From the NCBI GenBank assembly GCA_002425405.1, contig DIME01000183.1, positions 1 through 64,000 of the forward strand: a stretch of 64,000 bases of DNA, written 5' to 3'. The position numbers and the translations under genes are program-made. Source of the DNA: Candidatus Accumulibacter vicinus. GTDB lineage: Bacteria > Pseudomonadota > Gammaproteobacteria > Burkholderiales > Rhodocyclaceae. Under the pieces are notes generated by a model, which was given only the letters and a program-made list of their open reading frames with translations, was not told where the DNA came from and did no database searches. Positions 18,279 through 26,730 of this stretch are shown here, one piece after another. Positions within the stretch are counted from its first letter, which is position 1; each line of letters opens with the position of its first letter.

Positions 18279-18339
18279 GGGTCCGCTTGCCGCGGACCCC
18301 GGAGCCGCGCCCGTCCTGGCCTTCGGGCGACGGGCGCGG
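18279..18339 (+). other. Tandem perfect hairpins downstream of TR, candidate DGR RNA scaffold
   Basis: Two perfect inverted repeats stand 5 bases apart. Hairpin 1 is 18279-18299 (8-bp stem GGGTCCGC/GCGGACCC, 5-nt loop). Hairpin 2 is 18305-18339 (11-bp stem CCGCGCCCGTC/GACGGGCGCGG, 13-nt loop). There is no U-tract, so a simple terminator is less likely. In Bordetella phage BPP-1 about 140 nt 3' of TR are needed as a structured primer and scaffold for cDNA synthesis. This segment, 82-142 nt past TR, sits in that place. Function is inferred. Confidence 0.5.
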
Positions 18340-18405
18340 TGTCCTCTCCTGCTTCGGTGGGTTGCGTCGGAACGCTCGCGCCGGCAGTGGCGCGGCCGGC
18401 GCTGA

Positions 18406-18468
18406 TGCGAAGAGAGCCTGAAACGCCGAGGTCTGCGCGTCGTTCCCCTGCTCGTCGGGACGGCGACG
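18406..18468 (+). pseudogene. Truncated C-terminal end of a TIR domain
   Basis: In the frame of the downstream FGE gene, an open stretch just after a TGA at 18403 reads SLKRRGLRVVPLLVGTATMP and continues into the ORF as LPETLRPLARRVAHEITD and WDYDVGELVKAL. This parallels the last strands of the TIR at 14086 (SLRRPGVRVFPVLVGGADMP). The front two-thirds of the TIR domain, including any catalytic Glu, is missing. Confidence 0.65.
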
Positions 18469-19470
18469 ATGCCGAAGGCGGCACAACTGCCCGAAACGCT
18501 GCGCCCGCTGGCTCGCCGCGTCGCGCACGAGATCACCGACAAGCGCTGGGATTACGATGTCGGCGAGCTGGTCAAGGCGCTGAAGAAAAGCGGTCTGGGC
18601 GGCGGCGGGCCGAAGCCCGATCCGGAGCCGCTTGTCGTCCGACCCAGCGAGTGGCTGCCCGGCAAGGTGTTCAGAGACGGCGACGGGTTTCCCGAGATGG
18701 TCGTCATTCCGGCTGGCGAGTTCGTCATGGGTTCACCGGAATCCGAAAGGGGGCGCAGGGACAACGAGGGACCCCAGCACAAGGTGCGTATCGGCAAACC
18801 CTTTGCGCTTGGGCGCTATGCCGTGACGGTCGGCGACTTCAAGCGCTTCGTGCTGGCCAGCGGCTACCGGAGCGAAGCCGAGCGCAATCCCGACGAAGGG
18901 ATCTGGGCGTGGGATGCTGCCAAGGGCGATTGGGGTCCGTCGAAAGACAGGAACTGGCGCGATCCGGGCGTTGCGCAGGATGATCGTCATCCGGTGGTCG
19001 GGGTGAGCTGGAAGGACGCGCTGGCCTATGTCAAGTGGCTGGGCGAAAAGAGCGGCAAGACTTACCGGCTACCGAGCGAGGCCGAATGGGAATATGCGGC
19101 GCGCGCCGGGACGACGACGGCCTACCCCTGGGGTGACGACCCAGGCTCCAGGTGCGGCAACTTCTTCGGTTCCGGAAGCGCCTGGAGCGGCAAGGGAACC
19201 GCGCCGGTCGGCAGCTTCGCCGCCAACGCTTTCGGTTTGCACGACATGATCGGCAACGTCTGGGAATGGACGCAGGACTGCTGGAGCGAGAGCTACGTGG
19301 GCGCACCCGACGATGGAAGGTCGTGGGAGAGCGGGGACTGTGGCCGGCGGGTGGTGCGCGGCCGCTCCTGGGGCGACGGTTCGGGGGTCGCGCGGGCGGC
19401 CTTCCGCGGCAGGAGCGGGCCCGGGAGCCGGGACGTCAACCTGGGTTTCCGCCTCGCCAGGACGCTCTGA
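18469..19470 (+). CDS. FGE/C-lectin-fold DGR target protein 2 with TIR stump
   Basis: 333 aa from the first in-frame ATG, with only a weak ribosome site. Residues 1-45 are the C-terminal end of a TIR domain whose front is gone. A linker (GGGGPKPDPEP) leads to an FGE domain from about residue 65: PEMVVIPAGEFVMGSPESE, SEAEWEYAARAGTTTAYPWG, GLHDMIGNVWEWTQDCW and [11 protein letters not shown]. It has an extra ~20-residue insert (NPDEGIWAWDAAKGDWGPSK) that target 1 lacks. VR2 forms the C-terminus. It has no membrane helix, so it is probably cytosolic. It lies downstream of TR, so one TR flanked by two targets can in principle serve both. Whether this truncated gene is expressed is unknown. Confidence 0.82.
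   Translation: MPKAAQLPETLRPLARRVAHEITDKRWDYDVGELVKALKKSGLGGGGPKPDPEPLVVRPSEWLPGKVFRDGDGFPEMVVIPAGEFVMGSPESERGRRDNEGPQHKVRIGKPFALGRYAVTVGDFKRFVLASGYRSEAERNPDEGIWAWDAAKGDWGPSKDRNWRDPGVAQDDRHPVVGVSWKDALAYVKWLGEKSGKTYRLPSEAEWEYAARAGTTTAYPWGDDPGSRCGNFFGSGSAWSGKGTAPVGSFAANAFGLHDMIGNVWEWTQDCWSESYVGAPDDGRSWESGDCGRRVVRGRSWGDGSGVARAAFRGRSGPGSRDVNLGFRLARTL
19339..19460 (+). repeat. DGR variable repeat VR2
   Basis: A 122-bp gap-free match to TR. Nineteen of 26 template adenines are replaced (15 by G, four by T). Non-A differences are C to T at 19381, shared with VR1, and G to C at 19363, which makes RGRSW instead of RGGSW. The terminal 20-bp homology block is intact. The variable codons differ from VR1 at most sites, so the two were diversified independently. 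Confidence 0.95.
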
Positions 19471-19948
19471 CCTCCTGCTTTCTCGCTTCTTTACCTCTTG
19501 CCACCAACGTGTGGCGACACGGTGCGGGTAAGCCAGACACTCTCCTCGCTCGTCGGTATTCCTTCGTGACCGCGCGCGGCGGCATGCTGAAGCAGTCATG
19601 GCAGGTGCCGAGGGCGAAGCAGGAAAATCCCCAGGCGGCGGCGAAGCTGATCCAGCGCAGGGGGGCAACGGGAACGATCTACCACCCCTAGTAATCGACC
19701 CAGAGCGAAGTGTAGCCCCGAGTATGCTGCCAAGATTGGCCACTCGCGGGATGGCGTGTCCGGCATTGGGTCGCGCGGGGCGGCATCGGTGAGGGTGTGC
19801 GCGAGGGAAGCGCTGGAAGGGCTCGGCGGCGGAACTCGGGAGCAGCGACCGGCCGGTCGCGCCACGGGCCGACCGGCGCAGCACCCGGCAATTCCATTAA
19901 ACTTCGCATTCCGTCGGCGTCGCTGACGAATCTCTACAGGAGAAAAAC
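19471..19948. other. Intergenic region after the DGR
   Basis: The first ~45 bases resemble the sequence just after VR1 (GACGCTCTGACCTCCTGC and TTTACCTCTTGCC are shared), a trace of the duplication that made the two targets. The rest shows no recognisable gene. A GACCGGCCGGTC palindrome occurs near 19848. An AGGAG ribosome site at 19938-19942 serves the next gene. Confidence 0.5.
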
Positions 19949-20776
19949 GTGAGGATCGCCATTCCCCCCTTGACGACGATTGCCATCGAGTTCGCGGATG
20001 GGATCGCCGAGATCCGGCTGAATCGTCCCGAACGTTCGAACGCGATGAACGAGGCGATGTGGCAGGAACTGCGCACGGCCTTCGACTGGGCGGACGCGAC
20101 AGCCGAGGTGCGCGTCGCGATCCTGAGCGGCGCCGGGCGCAATTTTTGTGCCGGGATCGATCTGGCGATGCTGGCGGGGGTCGGCCAGGCGGTCGCGCAT
20201 CGCGACCCGGCGCGCAGCCGCGAGGCGCTGCGCCGGCTGATCCTCGATCTGCAGGATTGCCTGTCGACCGTCGAGCGTTGCCGCAAGCCGGTGCTGGCGG
20301 CGATTCAGGGCGCCTGCATCGGCGGCGCGATCGATCTGGTGAGCTGCTGCGACATGCGTTACGCGGCGGCCGAAGTGCAGTTTTCGGTGCGCGAGATCGA
20401 CGTCGGGATGACCGCCGATGTCGGCACCCTGCAGCGTCTGCCGCGGCTCATCCCGGATGGCGTCGCGCGCGAACTGGCCTACACCGGCCGCAGCGTCGAT
20501 GGCGCCGAGGCGAAGGCGATCGGGCTCGTCAATCAGGTCTATGCGACTCCCGAGGTGCTGCTCGACGGGGTGCGCACGATCGCGCGCCGCATCGCCGCGA
20601 AATCGCCGCTGGCCATCCGCGGCACCAAGGAGATGCTCAACTACGGCCGCGACCATTCGGTGGCCGACGGGCTGAACTACGTCGCCACCTGGAACGCGGC
20701 GATGCTGATGTCCGCCGACCTCGACGAAACGCTGGCCGCGATGCGCGAGCAGCGTCCGCCACGCTTCCTCGACTGA
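19949..20776 (+). CDS. Delta3,5-delta2,4-dienoyl-CoA isomerase-like crotonase
   Basis: 275 aa, GTG start with AGGAG 6 bases upstream. A crotonase fold: oxyanion-hole strands GRNFCAGIDLAML and GACIGGAIDLVSCCDMRYA. The motif VREIDVGMTADVGTLQRLP matches dienoyl-CoA isomerases. The three acidic residues used by rat ECH1 appear to be kept (Asp in SCCDMRY, Glu in REIDVG, Asp in TADVG). The enzyme would shift double bonds of odd-numbered unsaturated fatty acyl-CoAs during beta-oxidation. A plain enoyl-CoA hydratase is less likely given these acidic positions. The downstream transporter starts 17 bases after it. Confidence 0.85.
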   Translation: MRIAIPPLTTIAIEFADGIAEIRLNRPERSNAMNEAMWQELRTAFDWADATAEVRVAILSGAGRNFCAGIDLAMLAGVGQAVAHRDPARSREALRRLILDLQDCLSTVERCRKPVLAAIQGACIGGAIDLVSCCDMRYAAAEVQFSVREIDVGMTADVGTLQRLPRLIPDGVARELAYTGRSVDGAEAKAIGLVNQVYATPEVLLDGVRTIARRIAAKSPLAIRGTKEMLNYGRDHSVADGLNYVATWNAAMLMSADLDETLAAMREQRPPRFLD

Positions 20777-20793
20777 CCGGTGCTGCCGGCGGC

Positions 20794-21732
20794 ATGCAGA
20801 CGTTTGTTCATCACGTCGAACTGGCGGCACCGCTCTTCGTCCTGGTGCTCGTCGGCTATGTGCTGATGCGCGGCTTCGCCTGGCCGCAGGCGATGTCCGA
20901 CCACCTGTCGCGCTTCGTTTTTTCGGTCGCCCTGCCGGCGATGCTGTTTCGCCTGATGAGCGACCTCTCGCAGTTGCCGCCGGTCGATGCGCGGCTGCTG
21001 CTCGCCTTCTTCGGCGGCTGCCTGATCGTCTTCGTGCTTGGCCGTCTGCTCGCCTGGAAGCTCTTTGCGCTGGACGGCGTCGGGCAATCGGTCTTTGCCC
21101 TGGGCGGGGTGTTCTCGAACAACGTGCTGCTCGGTCTGCCGCTGGCGAAGATCGCCCTCGGCGATGCGGCGGTTCCGTCGGTGGCGCTGGTACTGGTCTT
21201 CAACGCGCTGATCCTGTGGACGCTGCTGACGGTATCGATCGAGTGGGCGCAGCATGGCAGCTTTTCGCTACAGGGTTTCGCCCAGACGGCGCGCGGCGTG
21301 CTGACCAATCCGATCGTCGCCGCGATTCTCGCGGGCACGCTGTTCGGACTGACCGGCGTGCCGCTGCCCGCTCTCGTCGCCCAGCCGCTGGCGATGGTCG
21401 GCCAGGCGGCGGCGCCGATGGCGCTGGTCGCTCTGGGCATGGGACTCGCCGAATACGGGGTGCGTGACGGTTGGCGGATCAGCGTCGCCATGACGCTGAT
21501 GAAGCTGGTTGTCCAGCCGCTGGTCGTCTGGCTGCTGGCACGCCTGATCGGCCTGCCGCCGATGGAAACGCGGGTCGTCGTGCTGTTGGCGTCGCTGGCG
21601 GTCGGCGTCAATGTCTATCTGATGTCGCGCCAGTTCAACACCCTGGAAGCGCCGGTGGCGAGCAGCCTGGTGCTGTCCACCGCGCTGGCGGCACTGACGA
21701 CGCCGTTGGCGTTGGCGCTGACCGGGGCTTGA
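20794..21732 (+). CDS. AEC-family auxin-efflux-type permease
   Basis: 312 aa, nearly all hydrophobic, with about ten membrane helices. It shows the AEC-family repeats: an N-terminal bundle (LAAPLFVLVLVGYVLMRG, FVFSVALPAMLFRLM), GVFSNNVLLGLPLAKIALG in the first half, and a second bundle with APMALVALGMGLAEYG and ASLAVGVNVYLMSRQF. Family members export or exchange carboxylates such as malate; the substrate here is unknown. The start is the ATG that opens the first helix; a longer frame upstream runs through the crotonase gene and is not real. It is probably co-transcribed with the isomerase. Confidence 0.82.
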   Translation: MQTFVHHVELAAPLFVLVLVGYVLMRGFAWPQAMSDHLSRFVFSVALPAMLFRLMSDLSQLPPVDARLLLAFFGGCLIVFVLGRLLAWKLFALDGVGQSVFALGGVFSNNVLLGLPLAKIALGDAAVPSVALVLVFNALILWTLLTVSIEWAQHGSFSLQGFAQTARGVLTNPIVAAILAGTLFGLTGVPLPALVAQPLAMVGQAAAPMALVALGMGLAEYGVRDGWRISVAMTLMKLVVQPLVVWLLARLIGLPPMETRVVVLLASLAVGVNVYLMSRQFNTLEAPVASSLVLSTALAALTTPLALALTGA

Positions 21733-21876
21733 GTTGCCGGGGGCGGCCGGCGACCGAGAGAGGGCCTGGGGTCACCCATTGGAGCGTGTCCTCAATTAAG
21801 TCAAACGACGGTTCGGAGCGAGCCATCCCTCGGCTGCACCGCGCGGCCGGAGCGGGAACGCAGAGGGTCCTTGTCG

Positions 21877-22215
21877 TCATTGCAGCCACGGGTCCGCGGA
21901 CAGCGCCAGGATGCCGAACATCCGGTGAACCATCACTTTGGTATTGCCCTTGACCCGGCAGGTCTTGCCGCCGCATCGCATTCATCCTTGCGCCGCGCGT
22001 TGCTGCGCTCGGCGCTGATCAGCGACAGGGGAATGGCAGCCAGGCTGTCGTGTATCGATGCGCTGGAGAGCAGTGCGGCAATTGGTACGCCACAGTCGGC
22101 GGGATCGAGATGCCGCTTGTAGCCGGTCCAACGCTTCTTGTTGCCTTGAGCATTGCACTTCGTGCCGCGATCACACTTTCGGAAAATCGTGGCCGCCCGG
22201 AGGCGCGGGTGTCCA
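21877..22215 (-). pseudogene. Internally deleted transposase relic
   Basis: The minus strand reads KRWTGYKRHLDPADCGVPIA, then LLSSASIHDSLAAIPLSLIS, typical of the middle of IS1182/IS5-like DDE transposases. It then jumps at AERSNAR to the C-terminal end, which needs a frameshift: CRVKGNTKVMVHRMFGILAL before a stop at 21877. Intact relatives have a long segment between two AER-containing motifs, so the gap looks like a deletion between similar sequences. The N-terminus and clear terminal inverted repeats are not found. Non-functional. Confidence 0.6.
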
Positions 22216-22333
22216 AACTCTGGTCGGAAAACGGCGAATTGGGTGCTACAGTAAGTAGGAGTAGGAAATAAAATCGACCGCTTGATCGAGAGCGTCGACA
22301 AACGGGTGAATGATCGCTGGCTGAGAGAGACCC

Positions 22334-25300
22334 ATGAGAATGCGAACGAGGCGCTATTGGCTGGTCCAGTGGCTAAGCGTGCTATTTCTGTGTCTCGGTA
22401 CAGGGGGCTTGGCGCCGGCAGGCACCGAGTCCGTAGTACCGGTTCAGGCATCCGGCACCGGGCAGATTCCACCGCTCGAGTTGACCCCGGACGAGCGCGC
22501 CTGGATCGCGGCCCATCCCCGTATCGTCCTCGGCATCGACCAGACATGGGAACCCCATATCCTGAAGGCGCCCGATGGCAGCTTGACGGGTATCGACGGC
22601 GATGTCGTGGCGCGCCTCAACGCGCTATTGGGCACGCGGATCACCTTCGAGACCGGCCGCTGGGCGGACATGGTCGACAAGCTGAAAGCCCGACAGATCG
22701 ACGGGCTTTCAGCGGCCGCCGTGCACGAGGAGCGCCGCGCGTTCGCCGATTTCACCCAGCCCTACATGACGCTTTGGAAGTACATCTACGCCCGCAGCGA
22801 CAATCCGGCAAATATCCGCTCGCTTGAAAATCTGGCTGGCAAGCGGATCGGTTACCAAGCCGGCAATCTGTTCGAGAAAAAAACGCTGGCCTCCGTTCCG
22901 GGCGTTTCCGCCCTTCCCGTGGACAGTCCTCAAGCCGCTTTTGCCGCCGTCCTCGACGGCGAGATGGAGGGTTTCATAGGCTCCATCATCACCGAGTATC
23001 AACTCAAGAGAAGCGCGACAAAGCGTCTCCAGCCGCTTTTCCGGATCGGCCAGCCGCTTGAACTGGTCTTCGCGATCCGCAAGGACTGGCCCGAGCTGAC
23101 GTCCCTCCTCGACAAGGGCATCGCCGCGATTTCGGCGGAGGAGCGGCTGCGCATCAAGGATCGCTACTATCGGGAGATCGAACGGCGCCTGATCCAAGCG
23201 ACGGTTTCGCTCACCGACGCGGAGCGCGCCTGGATCGAGGCGCACCCGAACATCAGGATGGGTATCGACGCAGGTTGGCAACCCTACATCATCAACAATC
23301 CCGATGGCCGCATCACCGGGATAGAAGCCGATTTTCTTGCCCGCATCAACGCCCTGACCGGACTCAACCTGCGCATCGAACAAGGCGTCTGGAAAGACAT
23401 GGTAGAGCGGGCCAAGCGCAAGGAAATCGATGGCTTGCTGGCCTTGACCTACCAGAAGGAGCGTGAGCCATATTTTCTGTTCAGTGATCCGCTCTACAGC
23501 ACCTACCGAAATATCTTCGTGCGCAAGGGCGATCTGGACCGCTATCGGGACATGGCCTCTCTGGCCGGCAAGCGGGTTGGCCATCAGGCCGGCAACGCGC
23601 CGGAGGAAAAGCTGCTGAAAAACCATCCGCGGTTGATCGCGGTGCCCAAAGCGGAAAACACCGATCTGCTGGATGCCCTGCTGCAGGGCGAGGTCGACGC
23701 CGTGCTCAGCGGCACCGATTTCATGTATCTGATGCGGCAACGCACCGTGACCGAGGTAAGAGTGGCGTTTTTTCCGCCGGACAGTGAAATAGTGCTGCGC
23801 CAGGCGTTCCGCAAGGATTGGCCGGAACTGCAAGTCATCGTCAACAAGGCACTGGCGGCGATTCCGGCCGAAGAACGCCTGGCGATCACCGAGCGTTATG
23901 TCGGCAACATCCGCGGTGTGAAGCCCGCCGAGCCGGCGCTCGAACTTACCGAGGCCGAGCGGCGCTGGCTGGACGCCAAACACACGGTGCGGGCGAGGGT
24001 CGGCAATTGGCCGCCCTACATGTTCGTCAAGCCGATCCCGTCGGGAATATCGGTCGACTACCTCGACGCCATCGCCAAGCGCTTTGGCTTCACGGTCGAA
24101 TACGTTCCGCCTACCGTCGGCTGGCCGGATGCGATGCGGGACGTCAAGGAGGAGCACCGCCTTTTCGACCTGCTGCTGACCATGCAGCGCACGCCCGAAC
24201 GGGAAAAGGAGTTCGCCCTGACCAGCGACTACCTGCGCATGCCCTGGGCGCTCTTCGCACGCCGGGACGCCCCCTTCCTCAGCGGCCTCGACGACCTGAA
24301 AGGCAAGACCGTCGCTTCGGAACGGGAGTATGTCATGACGGGCAGACTCAGAGCAGACCATCCGGAGATCAGGATTCTGGAAGTGGCCCTGCCCGAGGAC
24401 GCGCTGCGCGCCGTAGCCATGGGCCAGGCCGACGCTTACGTGGGCAATCTGGTCAACGCCAGTTTCCTGATCCGGGAACTGGGGCTGTCCAATGTCGTCG
24501 TGGCTGCTCCGACGCCCTACGGCGACCACACCCAGGCGATGGCGATCCGCAAGGATTGGCCGGAACTGGCCAGCCTGATCGACAAGGGTCTCGCCAGCCT
24601 GACTTCCGAGGAGCGGCACGCGATCAACGCGCGCTGGGATCCGCAGCAACTTCTGTCGCGCATCGACTACACCCTGGTCTGGCAGATCGCGGGAGGGGCA
24701 ACGCTGATTCTGCTGGCGTTTCTCTACTGGAACCGCAAACTGACGCAAGAAATCGCCCGTCGCCAGCACATCGAGGCAGACCTGCGGTCGTCCGAAAAGG
24801 AGCTGAAGGCATCCGAAACCGAACTGCGGCGATCGAGGGACGCGGCCGAGTCGGCCAACCGCGCCAAGAGCATGTTTCTGGCCAACATGTCGCACGAACT
24901 GCGCACGCCGCTCAACGCCGTTCTCGGCTTTTCCCAGATGCTGGCGCGTGACGCGAAAGCGACCGAGGATCAAAGGCAGAAGCTCGGCATCATCAACCGC
25001 AGCGGCGAGCATTTGCTGGCGATGATCAACGACATCCTGGACTTGTCCAAGATCGAGGCGGGCAAGACCGAGTTGCTCAACGAGCCCTTCGATCTGCCAC
25101 GCTTGCTCGAGGACAGCGCGACGATGATCCGCGCCCGTGCCGAAAGCCGAGGCATCGCACTGACCGTGGACATCGCTTCGAACACGGAACGTTTCGTCAC
25201 CGCCGATGCCGGCAAGCTGCGCCAGATCCTGATCAACCTTCTGGGCAACGCGGTGAAATTCACGCGCCAGGGCAGCGTCGCCTTGCGCGCGCGGACTTGC

Positions 25301-26239
25301 GTGGAAGAGGAGCGGACGTGGTTGGAAGTGGAGGTCGAGGATACTGGCTCCGGTATCCCGCGCGAATCGCTGGAGAGCATCTTCCAGCCCTTCGTCCAGG
25401 TCCACTCCGCCATGGAGAATCAGGGGACCGGTTTGGGCTTGGCCATTACCCGTTCCTTCATCGAGATGATGGGTGGCCGCATCGTGGCGGCGAGTACGCC
25501 CGGCCGCGGCAGCGTGTTTCGGGTCAGGCTGCCGCTCGAGCGTTCGTCGGCGGAGGCAGTGGCTGTGCCCACAGCGCCCGCCCCCGAGGTGATCGGTTTG
25601 GCCAAGGATCAGCCGACGCCGCGCATCCTGGTCGTCGACGACGTGCTGGAAAACCGGCTGCTGGTGACCGGCCTGCTGACGCAGGCCGACTTCGCCGTGC
25701 AAGAGGCCGGGAACGGCGAACAAGCCCTCGCCCTGTTCGAGCAGTGGCGACCCGACCTCATCCTGATGGACATACGCATGTCGGTCATGGACGGCTTCGA
25801 GGCCACCCGGCGCATCCGGGCTCTGCCTGGCGGTGACGTGGTGAAGATCGTGGCCCTGACTGCCGGGGCGTTCAAGGAGGAGCGCGCCGCCGTCCTGGCG
25901 TCCGGCTGTGACGACATTCTGCTCAAGCCATTTCGCGCCGAGGAGATTTTTTCGATGCTGGCGCGACATCTGGTGCTGCGTTACCGCTATGCGGCGGCCA
26001 CCGAGGATGTCTCGGCGCAACCCGCCGCGGCGCTCGGCAGCGCGACCATGGGGCCGCTGCCCGAGGAACTGTGTCGAGAACTCCGCGTGGCGGCGACGGC
26101 ACTCGACATTGGTGAAACCGGTGCGGTGATTGCGAAAATACGCACCGTCGATGTTCAGGAAGCGGCCCGCCTGCAAGCGCTGGCGAACGACTACCGTTTC
26201 GGCGAGATTCTGGATCTGCTGGACTCGTCCCACCAGTGA
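22334..26239 (+). CDS. BvgS/EvgS-like hybrid histidine kinase with three solute-binding domains
   Basis: 1301 aa. An N-terminal signal or anchor (residues 10-30) precedes three SBP_bac_3 (Venus-flytrap) domains, roughly 50-285, 290-530 and 535-775. The first two are near repeats of each other (LTPDERAWIAAHPRIVLGID versus LTDAERAWIEAHPNIRMGID). A membrane helix lies at ~780-800, then a short coiled coil, HisKA with ANMSHELRTPLNAVLGFSQM (His near 854), HATPase (NLLGNAVKFT, GTGLGLAI) and a receiver (ILVVDDV near 1097, LILMDIRM, LLKPF). There is no complete Hpt domain. It should sense small periplasmic ligands such as amino or organic acids and phosphorylate an unlinked regulator. ATG 22334 follows GAGAGA. 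Confidence 0.9.
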   Translation: MRMRTRRYWLVQWLSVLFLCLGTGGLAPAGTESVVPVQASGTGQIPPLELTPDERAWIAAHPRIVLGIDQTWEPHILKAPDGSLTGIDGDVVARLNALLGTRITFETGRWADMVDKLKARQIDGLSAAAVHEERRAFADFTQPYMTLWKYIYARSDNPANIRSLENLAGKRIGYQAGNLFEKKTLASVPGVSALPVDSPQAAFAAVLDGEMEGFIGSIITEYQLKRSATKRLQPLFRIGQPLELVFAIRKDWPELTSLLDKGIAAISAEERLRIKDRYYREIERRLIQATVSLTDAERAWIEAHPNIRMGIDAGWQPYIINNPDGRITGIEADFLARINALTGLNLRIEQGVWKDMVERAKRKEIDGLLALTYQKEREPYFLFSDPLYSTYRNIFVRKGDLDRYRDMASLAGKRVGHQAGNAPEEKLLKNHPRLIAVPKAENTDLLDALLQGEVDAVLSGTDFMYLMRQRTVTEVRVAFFPPDSEIVLRQAFRKDWPELQVIVNKALAAIPAEERLAITERYVGNIRGVKPAEPALELTEAERRWLDAKHTVRARVGNWPPYMFVKPIPSGISVDYLDAIAKRFGFTVEYVPPTVGWPDAMRDVKEEHRLFDLLLTMQRTPEREKEFALTSDYLRMPWALFARRDAPFLSGLDDLKGKTVASEREYVMTGRLRADHPEIRILEVALPEDALRAVAMGQADAYVGNLVNASFLIRELGLSNVVVAAPTPYGDHTQAMAIRKDWPELASLIDKGLASLTSEERHAINARWDPQQLLSRIDYTLVWQIAGGATLILLAFLYWNRKLTQEIARRQHIEADLRSSEKELKASETELRRSRDAAESANRAKSMFLANMSHELRTPLNAVLGFSQMLARDAKATEDQRQKLGIINRSGEHLLAMINDILDLSKIEAGKTELLNEPFDLPRLLEDSATMIRARAESRGIALTVDIASNTERFVTADAGKLRQILINLLGNAVKFTRQGSVALRARTCVEEERTWLEVEVEDTGSGIPRESLESIFQPFVQVHSAMENQGTGLGLAITRSFIEMMGGRIVAASTPGRGSVFRVRLPLERSSAEAVAVPTAPAPEVIGLAKDQPTPRILVVDDVLENRLLVTGLLTQADFAVQEAGNGEQALALFEQWRPDLILMDIRMSVMDGFEATRRIRALPGGDVVKIVALTAGAFKEERAAVLASGCDDILLKPFRAEEIFSMLARHLVLRYRYAAATEDVSAQPAAALGSATMGPLPEELCRELRVAATALDIGETGAVIAKIRTVDVQEAARLQALANDYRFGEILDLLDSSHQ

Positions 26240-26340
26240 TCTCGGCGAGTTCTATGCCAACAGCGACTGGCTGCGGCGGCTCGGTCGCTACCACCGCGGC
26301 CCGGACGCCGTCTTCCGCGCCTGGTACAACACCTGGCTGT
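26238..26340 (+). pseudogene. Possible alpha/beta-hydrolase fragment, with gene-poor sequence to 26730
   Basis: In a frame different from the kinase, DLGEFYANSDWLRRLGRYHR and DAVFRAWYNTWL resemble the lid segment of alpha/beta hydrolases (usually RLARYH...AFWGWND.WL). Similarity then stops. The remaining bases to 26730 hold only short frames on both strands that I do not recognise, and a good AGGAGG site for the next gene. Confidence 0.35.
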
Positions 26341-26730
26341 TCGCCCGCCTGCTGTTCCTGAGACCGCCGATGGCCGTGCGTTGCGCCGGCGGGTCCTGGT
26401 CGCTGGCGAGGGGAACCCCGCTGCCGGCAACGGCTTCGTCGGCGTGCTTGTGGAGCGCCTGAAACAGCCAGCCGCCCAGGTTGGTTGGTGGTGCGCCTGA
26501 TTATGCCCCGCCTGGCGCCCGCGCAGGATGGACCCGCGCGGAAAAATGCGGCACCATCGCTCGCTCGCTCGTGGCGGGCTGGCGGAACGTCGCCAGGCGC
26601 TTGCACCGCATCGCTTCCCATGCCGGCCCGTCATTCGCCTGCGTCGGCGGCATGCGCTCGGGATCGAGCGCCACCGCCCGCTCGGCGGGCACCGGCAAGG
26701 GCAACGCATCGGCAACAGGAGGAGTCAGGA

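Noticed and set aside
22709..26233. Long minus-strand frame opposite the hybrid kinase
   Set aside because: The plus strand has full SBP, HisKA, HATPase and receiver motifs; the opposite frame has none.
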